Shown here: positions 36,232 through 45,591 of the stretch, in pieces
Layout: every line of letters starts with the position of its first letter
How positions within the stretch are numbered: the first letter of the stretch is position 1
Source: Fructobacillus durionis
Lineage (GTDB): Bacteria; Bacillota; Bacilli; Lactobacillales; Lactobacillaceae
Assembly: GCF_900112405.1 (NCBI RefSeq)
Contig: NZ_FOLI01000001.1
Coordinates: forward strand, 248,001-312,000
Length of the DNA: 64,000 bases
Direction: 5' to 3'
Notes under the pieces: model-generated
Told to the model about the DNA's origin: nothing
Seen by the model: only the letters and a program-made list of their open reading frames with translations
Database searches by the model: none
Translations under genes and position numbers: made by a program

Positions 36232-37161
36232 TTAGAGCGGTTGAATCCAAGTTTCTTGTGCGCCGGCCTTTTGAAGGGCTTCAGCAATTTGCACGGCCTC
36301 TTCATCGTTGCTTGCTAATGCTAACATTGCTCCGCCGATACCGGAACCAGTTAGTTTAGCACCGAGTGCACCGGCATCAATGGCAGCATTCACGAGCTTA
36401 TCCAATTTTGGATGGGAGACCTGTAAGGCCTGGAGGTCCTGGTGGGCTGAGGTAAAGAGCTGACCCAGTGTCACTGGGTCGTTTTCAGCAAGGGCTTCCT
36501 TCACGGCATAAGCTAACTTACCTAAATGTTCGATAGCAGACCAAGAAGCATCGTAATTAATCTTAAGTTGCTCACGGACGATGTTAACAGCACGTACCGT
36601 TTGTCCGCGCACGCCAGTGTCTGCTAGCACCAAAGTGGCGTCCAAGTCAGTTTCAAAAGTCGAGCAGACTTTGTCTTGGAACCAAACGGGTTCTTCGGCT
36701 GAAACAGTGGCGGCATCGATGCCAGAAGGAGAGCCGTGTGAGATGTTTTCAGCCAGTGAAGTATAGTGGGCCAACTGGTCATCACTGAGTGGCAGGTCCT
36801 GCCAGTCGAAGAAGGCACGGGTAATGGCGGTTGCTAAGGCAGCCGAGGCACCAAAGCCACGTTCCTGTGGAATGATGGATTCGATTTCAAGTAGAAAACC
36901 GTTTTCACTGAGGTTCCTGTCTGCCAAGAGAGCAACAATGAGCTGACGGATACCTTCTAGATCAGCGCCTAGCTCGGAGAGCTCGATTGCTTGACCGGCT
37001 AAAATTAACGTTTGGCCCTTTTCAAGGCTTTGAAAGGTAGCGGAAACTTCTAGATTTAAAAGGGGGATGGCCACAGCTGGCTGATTGTAGACAACTGCGT
37101 GATCCCCGATAAGGATGGCCTTGGCGTGTGAACGCCCGGTTCCGATATTATGATTTTTCAT
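36232..37161 (-). CDS. mvaK1: Mevalonate kinase
   Basis: The first gene of the operon phosphorylates mevalonate. The 309 residues contain GRSHAKAILIGDHAVVYNQP at the N-terminus and the GHMP ATP loop PQERGFGASAALATA (about 97-111). The glycine-rich motif 3 is LTGSGIGGAMLALAS (about 270-284). GGAGT lies 8-9 nt before ATG 37161. Together with mvaD, mvaK2 and fni it supplies isoprenoids for the undecaprenyl carrier and quinones. HMG-CoA synthase and reductase genes are not in the window. Confidence 0.95.
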   Translation of the reverse strand: MKNHNIGTGRSHAKAILIGDHAVVYNQPAVAIPLLNLEVSATFQSLEKGQTLILAGQAIELSELGADLEGIRQLIVALLADRNLSENGFLLEIESIIPQERGFGASAALATAITRAFFDWQDLPLSDDQLAHYTSLAENISHGSPSGIDAATVSAEEPVWFQDKVCSTFETDLDATLVLADTGVRGQTVRAVNIVREQLKINYDASWSAIEHLGKLAYAVKEALAENDPVTLGQLFTSAHQDLQALQVSHPKLDKLVNAAIDAGALGAKLTGSGIGGAMLALASNDEEAVQIAEALQKAGAQETWIQPL

Positions 37162-37186
37162 ATTAAAGACTCCAATTAATAAACAT

Positions 37187-37216
37187 ATTGTACCGCACAG
37201 GTCTAAGTAGTGTAAA
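37187..37216 (-). promoter_or_regulatory. mva operon promoter
   Basis: On the minus strand TTTACA (37216-37211) and TACAAT (37192-37187) are 18 bp apart, 25 bp upstream of mvaK1. Confidence 0.7.
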
Positions 37217-37317
37217 ATGGCATCGAACGGTCCTTTTTATCTAAATTAGAAGATTTCGATTTAATTTCGTAATATCTAGTGGATATTAAGGCCTAACGAG
37301 TATTGAAAGGAGTCCTG

Positions 37318-39747
37318 ATGAAAGAATCAGCCGCCTTTGTTATCGTTGATTTGGAGACAACTTCACCATCCGTTGAAAACGGTGGGCGCATTATCCAAAT
37401 CGGGATGACTTTTGTTAAAAATAAAAAAATCGTTGAGCACTTTGACTCCTTTGTTAATCCAGCCCAACCAATCGATAAAAAGATTCAGCAGCTGACTCAT
37501 ATCTCACCTGCAGATGTGCGGGATGCTCCCTTTTTTGAGGAATTGGCACCATCCTTACAGGCACTTTTGCAGGGACAGGTTTTTGTTGCGCATAACGTGA
37601 ACTTTGATTTGCCTTACTTGAACGCCGAGTTTGCACGAGTTGGCTTGCCAGAGCTAGACTTGCAGGCGATCGATACGGTTCAGTTAGCCCAGATTCTTTT
37701 CCCAACGGCACCGGGCTACCGTCTATCGGATTTGACCCATTATTTGGATTTGCCACTAACGCAGGCTCACCGAGCAAACGCCGATGCCGAGGCCACGGCC
37801 TACTTGATGTTAGCCATTTGGCAGAAGGCCCAGGCCTTACCTGAGAAGACGAAGCGGACCCTTCTATCGGTTGACTGGAACCTGCTACGTCAAAGTCAGG
37901 ACTTCTTGAAGATGGCCTCGAAGTCTAAGGGGACTTTTGAAACGCCAGTGCTGAACCAGCGGGTCCAGCAGATGATTGAGAAGCGCAAAGAGAGTCAGCG
38001 CCGTTTCCGTATTCTTGAACATAAGAAACCGGTTGAAAAGGTAGCGACTTACCCAGTGTCGATTTCTGACAAAGTCGCTGCGCTGGGACGTGACTTGGAG
38101 ATTGATAAGCAGCGTAACGAAGTCATGAACCGGGTGAAGGCCTTCGTTGACAGCTCCAAACACGAAGTGGCCATCTGGCAAACAAGTCCGCAATTGAAGA
38201 AAACCGTTTCTTATTTGCTGCCACTCTTCTACACGAAGCGTCGTAAAACAAACTGGTTACTAACGGACGATTTGTCTTTGATTGTTCACCAAAAGGAACT
38301 GTTGAAAAAGTTGGCGGAACGACTGCCGGAGCAAGACCTCCGCTTTGTTTCTCTCTATCAGCCATCGGGTTATCTGGATGATAGTAAATTTCGTTCAGCC
38401 ATTAAGCGGGCCCGTGAAAAGGGCGGTAATTTCTGGCAGGCTCAGATTTTGGTCTGGTTGTCAGAAACCCCAACGGCCGCTTTTGCTGAATTGCCACGTG
38501 GAATTCGTTCCCACCCTGATTTATCAGAGGTAGCGGCCGACGAACAGTCGGAAGTCTTCCAAAACGCTTTTGCAGAAGCAAAGGGGGCCGACGTTGTTTT
38601 GGCAACCTACGACACTTTCTTCTCTTGGGGCCGGGAGTTAACGGCTGTCCAAGGACAGAAGGAAAAGCCGGCTGTTATCTTGGAAAAACCAGTTGGCATT
38701 CAACAGGCCATTCAAGACAGTATTGGCTTGACCCTGCCACTCGGCTTTTACCAAGACCAGGTGGCCCGTTTGGCTGACCAAGCCGCCCAGTTACCCGCAA
38801 AGGGACGGGGTGTTTGGCAGGTCAACTTGCATAACTGGTCGGTGGCCTGTCAAAAGATTGATCAGAACTTAACCGAGAAGGATGCACTGAAGGCGGCCAA
38901 AGCCATTTTGGACCGTTTGATTGCCATTAGTGAACTCGCTGCTAAAACGAAGTTACATACCAAGTTATTAGTGACCTCGTTGACCGAGCAACGGTCCAAG
39001 TTAACTTGGTTGGCTGCTCATCAGGAGATCATTGATCAGACATACTGGACGATTGATGATGAGCGTGGTCAGCAGAACCTGACTTTCGCGGTGAAAGAAG
39101 AGGTCTTTTACCAGAAGTACTTCTTGAAGCAGGTCAGCAAGTTACTCGCCATCTCGTCCTTCTACCCAGAAAGCCTCCGAACTTTCTTGGAGTCGGTTCC
39201 ACGGGGAATCGCTCAGCCAGAAATTGGCGAGAAGGTCAAGAAGGCCGAACGGAATTTGAAGTTGAAGACGGTCTTGTCGGCTGAACGAAACGAGGATAAG
39301 CAGATTCAAGCGGCCTTTGAGGCTGGGCGGAAGCACCTACTTTTCGTTGCCGAGGACTTCAATTCTGTTAAGCACTGGTACTACAAGTTGTCTAATAAAT
39401 ACGGGGATGACTATATGGTTTATGGTCAGGACTTGTCGGCTCCCTTGAAAAAGGCTGCCTGGCAGGCCTCTGGCGAAGACCGGTCCATCCTGGTTGCAAC
39501 GCCGGATTACCTAAAGGACCTCTTCGAGCAGAGCCTTCCTTTGCCTGAAGTTGCGGTTTTGCCACGTGCCAACCGCTGGTTGGAAATGGATGACTTACGC
39601 CTCCTAGTTGTGGCCTTGCAGAAGGATCCAAATTCACTCTTGCTCGCTTCGCTGAGTCAAAAGCAGGTGCAGGCGGTGAAGGATGATTTGCAAATCTTAA
39701 ATCCAGGTCGGCGACTCGTCAAAGTCGGTCTGTTGAAAGTGAAATAA
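37318..39747 (+). CDS. dinG: DinG-like protein: DnaQ exonuclease fused to a helicase domain lacking ATPase motifs
   Basis: The 809-residue protein starts with a DEDD 3'-5' exonuclease (1-170): DLETT (ExoI), HNVNFDLPYLN (ExoII) and HRANADAEAT (ExoIII) are intact. The rest aligns by position with DinG/XPD helicases. But where Walker A should read GTGTGKT before a YLLP helix it reads SPQLKKT (290-296). The DEAH box is replaced by EKPV (456-459), and the C-terminal motifs V/VI are unrecognisable. ATPase and helicase activity are therefore unlikely; a nuclease role is known for a Staphylococcus DinG of this architecture. The start is ATG 37318 after AAAGGAG. ypmB-aspB-asnS-dnaD follow, as in Bacillus. 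Confidence 0.85.
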   Translation: MKESAAFVIVDLETTSPSVENGGRIIQIGMTFVKNKKIVEHFDSFVNPAQPIDKKIQQLTHISPADVRDAPFFEELAPSLQALLQGQVFVAHNVNFDLPYLNAEFARVGLPELDLQAIDTVQLAQILFPTAPGYRLSDLTHYLDLPLTQAHRANADAEATAYLMLAIWQKAQALPEKTKRTLLSVDWNLLRQSQDFLKMASKSKGTFETPVLNQRVQQMIEKRKESQRRFRILEHKKPVEKVATYPVSISDKVAALGRDLEIDKQRNEVMNRVKAFVDSSKHEVAIWQTSPQLKKTVSYLLPLFYTKRRKTNWLLTDDLSLIVHQKELLKKLAERLPEQDLRFVSLYQPSGYLDDSKFRSAIKRAREKGGNFWQAQILVWLSETPTAAFAELPRGIRSHPDLSEVAADEQSEVFQNAFAEAKGADVVLATYDTFFSWGRELTAVQGQKEKPAVILEKPVGIQQAIQDSIGLTLPLGFYQDQVARLADQAAQLPAKGRGVWQVNLHNWSVACQKIDQNLTEKDALKAAKAILDRLIAISELAAKTKLHTKLLVTSLTEQRSKLTWLAAHQEIIDQTYWTIDDERGQQNLTFAVKEEVFYQKYFLKQVSKLLAISSFYPESLRTFLESVPRGIAQPEIGEKVKKAERNLKLKTVLSAERNEDKQIQAAFEAGRKHLLFVAEDFNSVKHWYYKLSNKYGDDYMVYGQDLSAPLKKAAWQASGEDRSILVATPDYLKDLFEQSLPLPEVAVLPRANRWLEMDDLRLLVVALQKDPNSLLLASLSQKQVQAVKDDLQILNPGRRLVKVGLLKVK

Positions 39748-39754
39748 TTGATTG

Positions 39755-39784
39755 AAAAAAGACAGTGAGAACTGTCTTTTTTCT
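39755..39784 (+). terminator. Intrinsic terminator after dinG
   Basis: AAAAAAGACAGT-GAGA-ACTGTCTTTTTTC. Confidence 0.88.
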
Positions 39785-39897
39785 TTTGTCCTTGACCTGT
39801 TTGGACGATTTTTATTAAAAGAGAAAGGGGAAGGCGACTTTTGCAGAAAGAGTTGTGATTTAACGTGAAAATCGTCCTGTATGGGGATGATTTTTGC

Positions 39898-39903
39898 TAT
39901 AAT
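39898..39903 (+). promoter_or_regulatory. Probable -10 of the ypmB-aspB operon
   Basis: TATAAT preceded by TGC (extended -10); no good -35 is visible. Confidence 0.5.
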
Positions 39904-39936
39904 ATTTAACAGTAGAGCAAATTTTGTGAGGTTACC

Positions 39937-40461
39937 ATGGAAAGACATGACAACTTAATGGTCAATATGGCCCGACCAAGGAAGTTTTCCTGGTCGAAGT
40001 TTATCGCCATCTTAGTGACGATTGCGGTGTTGATCTTCGCAGCCTTTGCATTTTATGCTTACCTGGCCTTACGCCCAATGGCGAAGGCTGAGAGTAATGT
40101 TCAGACGGTTGTTGCACAAAAAACCAGTTTGACGGATTTACATGACATGACAGTTGATTACCGTGATGGCGCAACTTACGCCGTTCTTGGATCTGAAAAG
40201 GGCAAGAGTAAGGTGGCAATTATTCACGGTAAGAAGGGCAAAGTCCAAGTCTTTGATTACGGTAACGGTATTTCGAAGGCTGAGTTAAAGCAGAAGCTGA
40301 CGACTGATTACCATCCTAAGAAGGTTTATTCCGCTAACCTGTCCGAGTACCAAGGTGCCTTAGTTTGGGAGATTTCTTACCAAGCTAAAAACGGTAGCTT
40401 GAATTACCTGACGATGGATTACAAGAACGGTTCAATCTACCGTGCAGTAAACGGAATTTAA
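39937..40461 (+). CDS. ypmB: YpmB-like membrane-anchored protein (DUF5590)
   Basis: The 174-residue protein has one N-terminal membrane helix (about 22-45; FIAILVTIAVLIFAAFAFYAYL) and an extracytoplasmic domain of about 125 residues. The domain has repeated strand-turn units (YAVLGSEKGKSKVAIIHG, WEISYQAKNGSLNYLTMDY) that resemble PepSY/DUF5590 modules. GAGGT lies just before ATG 39937; ATG 39958 is a possible alternative. The position between dinG and aspB matches Bacillus ypmB, which is the main support for the name. Function is unknown. Confidence 0.7.
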   Translation: MERHDNLMVNMARPRKFSWSKFIAILVTIAVLIFAAFAFYAYLALRPMAKAESNVQTVVAQKTSLTDLHDMTVDYRDGATYAVLGSEKGKSKVAIIHGKKGKVQVFDYGNGISKAELKQKLTTDYHPKKVYSANLSEYQGALVWEISYQAKNGSLNYLTMDYKNGSIYRAVNGI

Positions 40462-40472
40462 GGGAGTACTTG

Positions 40473-41657
40473 ATGCTAGAAGAAAGTGAATTTTCAACCC
40501 TGGCCCAGTCCGTTCATCCATCCGCTACCTTAGCCGTTTCCAAAAAGGCCAAGGCCATGACGGCGGCTGGTGAAGACGTGATTAACTTGGGAATAGGAGA
40601 GCCGGACTTCAAAACACCGGAGCCCATTGCACAGGCGGCTATCGCGGCAATTGAAACGGGAAAGACTTCGTTTTACACGCCGGTATCCGGGACCCTTTCG
40701 CTGCGGCAGGGAATTGTTGACCTCGCCAAGAAGTTAACGGGACAGGAGTTATCGGTGAACCAGGTCGTTGTGACGACTGGTGCTAAGATGGCACTGTACG
40801 CCATGGTTCAGGCTTTGGTTAACCCTGGCGACTTTGTTGTTTCTGCTAAGCCTTACTGGGTTTCATACGCCGAACAGGTCAATATGGCCGGGGCTGACTT
40901 CATCGCGGTTGGTGATGAGAAGCAAGGCAAGTTGCGGGTGGCTGATTTGGATGCCTTGGACCGCAAGCCAAAGCTTATCATGGTTAACAACCCAACGAAC
41001 CCTTCTGGTATTCTATACAGTAAAGAGGAAATTCTGGGCTTGTTGAACTGGGCTGAAGAGCAGGACGTCTTCATCATGATTGATGAAATTTACGGCCGTC
41101 TGGTTTACAACGGTGCGACTTTTACGTCTGCCATGAAGTTGAAGACTCTGTCGGGTTCCAAAGTCATCGTCGTGGACGGGGTTTCCAAGTCCTACTCCAT
41201 GACCGGCTGGCGAATCGGCTGGGCTTTGGCTGACGAGAGCGTGATTGCCAACATGAGTAAATTGCTCGGGCACATGACCTCTGGGCCAACGGCAGCGGCT
41301 CAGGCTGCGGCTGAAGCGGCTGTCACGGAGAGCCAAGAAGTGGTCGAGGGGATGCGCAAGACTTTTGAAGAACGGTTGAACGCGACCTACGCTTTGATTG
41401 AGAAGATTGATGGTTTGAACCTAGCGGCTAAGCCGGAAGGGGCTTTCTACTTCTTCATCAAGGTTGATCAGGATGTCTTGGACCGGATGAATCTTTCATC
41501 TACGCTGGAATTTGCCGACAAGCTCTTGGAAGCCGAAAAAGTCGCGCTACCAGCTGGCGAAGGTTTCGGGATGCCGGGCTACTTGCGTTTATCCTACGCA
41601 CAGGACCAGGCAACCTTGAACGAAGCCTTGAAGCGAATTGAACGCTTCATCAAATAA
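40473..41657 (+). CDS. aspB: Class I aspartate aminotransferase
   Basis: The PLP enzyme transaminates aspartate/oxaloacetate, or possibly another amino acid. The 394 residues carry the class I fold: NLGIGEPDFKTP, YTPVSGTLSLRQGI, NNPTNPSGILYSKEE, and the cofactor lysine in VSKSYSMTGWRIGW (about 232-245). The start is ATG 40473, 6 nt after AGGGAG; the TTG immediately before it is an alternative. It lies 11 nt after ypmB and probably shares its transcript. The aspB-asnS pairing (aspartate supply and asparaginyl-tRNA) is conserved in Firmicutes. Exact substrate is inferred from synteny. Confidence 0.92.
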   Translation: MLEESEFSTLAQSVHPSATLAVSKKAKAMTAAGEDVINLGIGEPDFKTPEPIAQAAIAAIETGKTSFYTPVSGTLSLRQGIVDLAKKLTGQELSVNQVVVTTGAKMALYAMVQALVNPGDFVVSAKPYWVSYAEQVNMAGADFIAVGDEKQGKLRVADLDALDRKPKLIMVNNPTNPSGILYSKEEILGLLNWAEEQDVFIMIDEIYGRLVYNGATFTSAMKLKTLSGSKVIVVDGVSKSYSMTGWRIGWALADESVIANMSKLLGHMTSGPTAAAQAAAEAAVTESQEVVEGMRKTFEERLNATYALIEKIDGLNLAAKPEGAFYFFIKVDQDVLDRMNLSSTLEFADKLLEAEKVALPAGEGFGMPGYLRLSYAQDQATLNEALKRIERFIK

Positions 41658-41698
41658 TCGATAATCTGGCCGTGAGGCCGTACATAATAGAAGGAGGA

Positions 41699-41710
41699 GG
41701 GGCTTGCCCC
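41699..41710 (+). promoter_or_regulatory. CTTG-tetraloop hairpin between ribosome binding site and asnS start
   Basis: GGGGCTTGCCCC forms a 4-bp GC stem with a CUUG tetraloop, placed between AAGGAGG and ATG 41719. Confidence 0.5.
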
Positions 41711-41718
41711 ACATTAGT

Positions 41719-43029
41719 ATGACAGAGCAAACGATTCCGATGATTCAAATTAAGGACGCATCAAAGTACGTTGGTCAACGTGTAAAGATTGGCGCATGGT
41801 TGCGTCACAAGCGTGGTTCAGGGAAGATGGCTTTCTTGCAGTTGCGTGACGGTTCTGGATTCTTCCAGGGTGTTGTTGCCAAGGCCGATGTGCCCGAAGA
41901 CGTCTTTGAAACGGCTAAGGAATTGAAGCAGGAAACATCAATGTACGTTTATGGTGTGATCCATGAAGACGCACGTTCTGACTTTGGTTACGAAATTAAG
42001 ATTGATCAAATCGAAGTAATTGGTGAATCACACGATTACCCAATCACGCCAAAGGAACATGGAACGGAATTCTTGTTTGACGAACGTCACTTGTACCTCC
42101 GTCACATCAAGCCATACGCTACTTTGAAGATTCGTAACACCATTATTGCGGCAACCTACGAATTCTTTAACAAAGAAGGCTTCATCAAGTTGGATGCGCC
42201 TCTCTTGACTGGTTCAGCTCCTGAAGGGACCACTGAATTATTTGAAACGGATTACTTTGGGCAAGATGCTTACTTGTCACAAACTGGTCAGCTTTACGCC
42301 GAAGCAGGGGCCATGGCCTTCTCACGTGTCTTCACATTTGGACCAGCCTTCCGTGCTGAAAAGTCAAAGACTCGTCGTCACTTGAACGAATTCTGGATGA
42401 TTGAACCAGAAATGGCCTTCTTCCACCAAGAACAGTCTTTGGAATTGCAGGAACGTTACGTCGCCTTCTTGATTGAAAAGGTCTTGGAAGAAAACGACCA
42501 AGAATTGGACATGTTGAAGCGTGACAAGGAATTGTTGAAGTCATACACGCAATTGCCATTCCCACGTATCTCATACGATGATGCCATCAAGTTGTTGCAA
42601 GACAACGACTTTGACGTTGAATGGGGTGTTGATTTCGGTTCACCTGAAGAAACCTTCTTGGCGAACCACTTCTCAAAGCCTGTCTTCGTTGTGAACTTCC
42701 CTAAGGCAATCAAGGCCTTCTACATGAAGCGCCATCCAGAACGTGAGGACGTCGTGATTTCAGCCGATTTGTTGGCCCCAGAAGGCTACGGTGAAATCAT
42801 CGGTGGTTCAGAACGTGATACGGACTATGACTACTTGAAGGAACGCATCATCAACGACGGCTTGGGTGTTGAAGAGTACCAGTGGTACTTGGATTTGCGT
42901 AAGTATGGATCAGTTCCTCACTCAGGATTCGGTCTCGGTTTGGAACGTATGGTGACTTTCGTAACGGGTGAAGAACACATTCGTGAAGCTATCCCATTCC
43001 CACGTACAATGAACCGTCTACGCCCTTAA
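41719..43029 (+). CDS. asnS: Asparaginyl-tRNA synthetase
   Basis: This class IIb synthetase has an OB-fold anticodon domain (about 10-115; [21 protein letters not shown]). The catalytic core has motif 2 [15 protein letters not shown] and motif 3 [12 protein letters not shown]. The [16 protein letters not shown] insertion is typical of AsnRS. The start is uncertain. AAGGAGG at 41691-41697 is 6 nt from TTG 41704 and far from ATG 41719. But the bases between form GGGG-CTTG-CCCC, a hairpin that would bring the site close to the ATG and would trap the TTG in its loop, so ATG 41719 (436 residues) is preferred. Confidence 0.95.
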   Translation: MTEQTIPMIQIKDASKYVGQRVKIGAWLRHKRGSGKMAFLQLRDGSGFFQGVVAKADVPEDVFETAKELKQETSMYVYGVIHEDARSDFGYEIKIDQIEVIGESHDYPITPKEHGTEFLFDERHLYLRHIKPYATLKIRNTIIAATYEFFNKEGFIKLDAPLLTGSAPEGTTELFETDYFGQDAYLSQTGQLYAEAGAMAFSRVFTFGPAFRAEKSKTRRHLNEFWMIEPEMAFFHQEQSLELQERYVAFLIEKVLEENDQELDMLKRDKELLKSYTQLPFPRISYDDAIKLLQDNDFDVEWGVDFGSPEETFLANHFSKPVFVVNFPKAIKAFYMKRHPEREDVVISADLLAPEGYGEIIGGSERDTDYDYLKERIINDGLGVEEYQWYLDLRKYGSVPHSGFGLGLERMVTFVTGEEHIREAIPFPRTMNRLRP

Positions 43030-43038
43030 TTAACAGAG

Positions 43039-43071
43039 TAAAAGCGTCCAAGTTTGTCTTGGGCGCTTTTC
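43039..43071 (+). terminator. Intrinsic terminator after asnS
   Basis: AAAAGCGTCCAAG-TTTGT-CTTGGGCGCTTTT. Confidence 0.85.
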
Positions 43072-43090
43072 TACGAAAATGAGGTTTGAT

Positions 43091-43804
43091 ATGGAAGAGA
43101 GTGTTAAAGCCTTAATTAACGCAGGTCAGACGACTGTTTATAACTATCTATTGAGTCATTACCGAGATATCGGCATGGATAATGATGACTTGGTGATCTA
43201 CCTGCAAATTTCCCGCTTGCAGAAACAGGGTGACCAGGCCAGCTTATCTGCCTTGGCAGCAACCATGAAAGTCACGGAGCAGACTTTGACTGAACGGATT
43301 AAGCGTTTTGTTCAGTTGGATTTGATGACCGTTCAGAATCTCGGAAACCGCCAGGAGTACTTTGACTTTACCCCCTTGTTTGACAAGCTGTTAGCGGGTC
43401 AACGGGTGAACCAGGATAATCCGGTGGTTTCTGCTGGTGAGCAGAGCCGCCGTCAGGTGGTGCGGGTTTTGCAGGGTGAATTCGGCCGTCAGTTGTCGCC
43501 AATGGAATTGCAGACGATTAACCAGTGGTTTGATGTTGAACACTTTGATCCAAACATGATGATTCTGGCCATTCAAGAGGCGATTGCCAATAATGCGCGT
43601 TCCTTGCGCTATATTGAAACGATCTTGATTAACTGGAAGAAAGCGAACCTGACTTCACCACAGGCCGTGCAACTAGCAAAGGAGCGCCGGCGGGGCGTTA
43701 CCTATGATGCCAGTAAGTCAGCGGGGCAAGGGCGGCAGTCAACTGGTCAGCAGGCAGCAAAAAAGCAGCCAACGGTGCCAATCTTTAAGTTGGATGACTT
43801 GTAA
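43091..43804 (+). CDS. dnaD: Primosomal/replication-initiation protein DnaD
   Basis: DnaD acts in primosome loading at the origin and at stalled forks. The 237-residue protein has an N-terminal winged-helix domain (about 15-100; VTEQTLTERIKRFVQLDL). A DDBH2 domain follows (about 120-200) with LSPMELQTINQWFD, ALQEA-type helices (AIQEAIANNARSLRYIETIL) and the NW-KA motif INWKKANL. A Gln/Ser/Lys-rich tail ends it. ATG 43091 is favoured because GAGGT lies 5-8 nt upstream; ATG 43079 lacks a site. The order aspB-asnS-dnaD matches Bacillus. Confidence 0.88.
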   Translation: MEESVKALINAGQTTVYNYLLSHYRDIGMDNDDLVIYLQISRLQKQGDQASLSALAATMKVTEQTLTERIKRFVQLDLMTVQNLGNRQEYFDFTPLFDKLLAGQRVNQDNPVVSAGEQSRRQVVRVLQGEFGRQLSPMELQTINQWFDVEHFDPNMMILAIQEAIANNARSLRYIETILINWKKANLTSPQAVQLAKERRRGVTYDASKSAGQGRQSTGQQAAKKQPTVPIFKLDDL

Positions 43805-43835
43805 GATTGAAACGGGCTGCTTGCTAGAAATGGAA

Positions 43836-44135
43836 TTACTTGATGACGATTTTACCGTCATGGTCCTGGTGAAAACCAAGAACCGGGCGGGGTCGACCGT
43901 CGATGAGACAGTAGAAACTGGCTTTATCACCAACTTGTGACAGCCTGGTTTGAACCTGTTCTAGTGAAAGTGGCCGACCGCTAGCGCTGAGTACCAGTGC
44001 AACACGACTATCATCGCCAAGAAAACGGAGGGCGGTAATCGCTTGGATATTATCGCGACTGTCGTCGACTTGTCCGTAGAGTGGTGTCTTGCGATCAATG
44101 TAAGTTGTTAGTGAGAAAAAGTCAAAAACATTCAT
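43836..44135 (-). CDS. Hypothetical protein, 99 residues
   Basis: A small soluble protein starting MNVFDFFSLTTYIDRKTPLY and ending HQDHDGKIVIK, with no signal peptide, membrane helix or recognised motif. Its strand pattern (ALRFLGDDSRVALVLSASG, ASFYCLIDGRPR) suggests a compact alpha/beta domain. ATG 44135 is preferred over ATG 44180, which would overlap the divergent methyltransferase gene, but neither has a clear ribosome binding site. The gene is convergent with dnaD and no terminator separates them. No family recognised. Confidence 0.5.
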   Translation of the reverse strand: MNVFDFFSLTTYIDRKTPLYGQVDDSRDNIQAITALRFLGDDSRVALVLSASGRPLSLEQVQTRLSQVGDKASFYCLIDGRPRPVLGFHQDHDGKIVIK

Positions 44136-44161
44136 AGTAAGTTTTATTATAAAGGAAAACA

Positions 44162-45298
44162 ATGGAAAAGAAATATACAATCATGGTAACAGTGGCGGCT
44201 GGTTTGGAATCAGTCGTTGGCCAAGAATTAAAGAATATGGGCTACGACGTTCGCGTTGATAACTACCGTGTCTTCTTTGAAGGAACACAGGCCGACATCA
44301 TGCGTGCCAACCTATGGTTGCGAACGGCTGACCGTGTTAAGATCGTTATCGGTTCTTTTGAGGCCAAGACTTTTGAGGAACTTTTCCAGGGAATCAAGGC
44401 GCTGCCAGTGGAAGACTATTTGAACTATGATTCAGAGTTCCCAGTGGCTGGACGTTCACACAAGTCCATTTTGCACTCTGTACCAGACGTGCAGTCAATT
44501 ACGAAGAAGGCCATTGTACAAAAGTTGCAAGAAGCCTACCATGTTCGAACACGATTGCCTGAAAACGGCTTTTTTGCCCAATTAGAAGTTATGATTTCAA
44601 AGGACCAGGTCATGCTGACTTTGGATACGACCGGACCATCTTTGTTCAAGCGTGGTTACCGTGTTGAAAAGGGTGCGGCGCCTTTGAAGGAAAACTTTGC
44701 AGCAGCTTTGATCTTGTTAACAAACTGGCGTAAGGATTTACCTTTTGTGGACCCAACCTGTGGTTCAGGAACGATTGCCATTGAAGCGGCCCTGATTGGT
44801 CGTAACTTGGCGCCTGGTTTGACCAGGACTTTTGACATCGAAAAGATGGATTGGTTCGACCATGAATTGTCGGATACGATTCGTGATGAAGCCGAAGATA
44901 AGGCCGATTACGACTCTGTCTTGGACATTCATGGTTACGATATTGACCCACGCATGGTCAAGATTGCGCAAGAAAACGCCAAGCACGCCGGATTGTCCCA
45001 GGACATCACCTTTGAAACCTTGGACTTGGCCGACTGGCACCCAGCTACTGAACAGGGTGTTCTGGTTGCTAACCCTCCATACGGTGAACGTTTGGGTGAA
45101 TTGGATGCAGCCGAAGCTTTGTACAAGACGATGGGCCAGCTATACAAGCCTTTGACGCACTGGTCAAAGTACATTTTGACATCGGATTTATCATTTGAAA
45201 AAGTCTATGGCCAAAAGGCAACGAAGAAGCGTAAGCTCTATAACGGTCAGTTGCGAGTGGACTATTTTCAGTACTGGGCAAAGCCAATCAAAAAATAA
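44162..45298 (+). CDS. THUMP-domain RNA methyltransferase, RlmL/YpsC family
   Basis: The 378-residue protein methylates guanine N2 in RNA, most likely 23S rRNA. An N-terminal ferredoxin-like/THUMP region (1-160; SVPDVQSITKKAIVQKL) is followed by a Rossmann methyltransferase. The SAM motif is FVDPTCGSGTIAIEAALIGR (about 199-218), and the catalytic NPPYGERLG lies at about 302-310. In Bacillus ypsC follows gpsB-rnpB directly; here the two are 12 kb apart. ATG 44162 follows AAAGGAAAAC. A terminator follows. Confidence 0.93.
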   Translation: MEKKYTIMVTVAAGLESVVGQELKNMGYDVRVDNYRVFFEGTQADIMRANLWLRTADRVKIVIGSFEAKTFEELFQGIKALPVEDYLNYDSEFPVAGRSHKSILHSVPDVQSITKKAIVQKLQEAYHVRTRLPENGFFAQLEVMISKDQVMLTLDTTGPSLFKRGYRVEKGAAPLKENFAAALILLTNWRKDLPFVDPTCGSGTIAIEAALIGRNLAPGLTRTFDIEKMDWFDHELSDTIRDEAEDKADYDSVLDIHGYDIDPRMVKIAQENAKHAGLSQDITFETLDLADWHPATEQGVLVANPPYGERLGELDAAEALYKTMGQLYKPLTHWSKYILTSDLSFEKVYGQKATKKRKLYNGQLRVDYFQYWAKPIKK

Positions 45299-45348
45299 TT
45301 TTAAAATAAATTGGTATAGTAAATTTTTTACGGATTTTCTTTACTTTT

Positions 45349-45377
45349 TAAAAAGACTGCTTTGGCAGTCTTTTTTA
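45349..45377 (+). terminator. Intrinsic terminator after the methyltransferase gene
   Basis: AAAAGACTGC-TTTG-GCAGTCTTTTTT. Confidence 0.88.
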
Positions 45378-45591
45378 TTTTTCATTTAGAAAGGGAATTT
45401 TATTTTCATGTTTTATTTATTTTAAAATCTCTAATTAATTGGATATTTTGAATTAAATGAAGATATTATACATTTTAGACCAATATAATCTTTTAATTAT
45501 TTAAATTAATTTTCACTAATTTTATTTTTTAAATATTCTCCGATATACTTTCTGTAAGACGTCGAAAAGAAAAGTAAAAGGATGAACGTAA

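Noticed and set aside
45378-45591. AT-rich region before the giant adhesin as a replication or attachment site
   Set aside because: No DnaA-box cluster, iterons or flanking repeats; it looks like an ordinary AT-rich promoter region.
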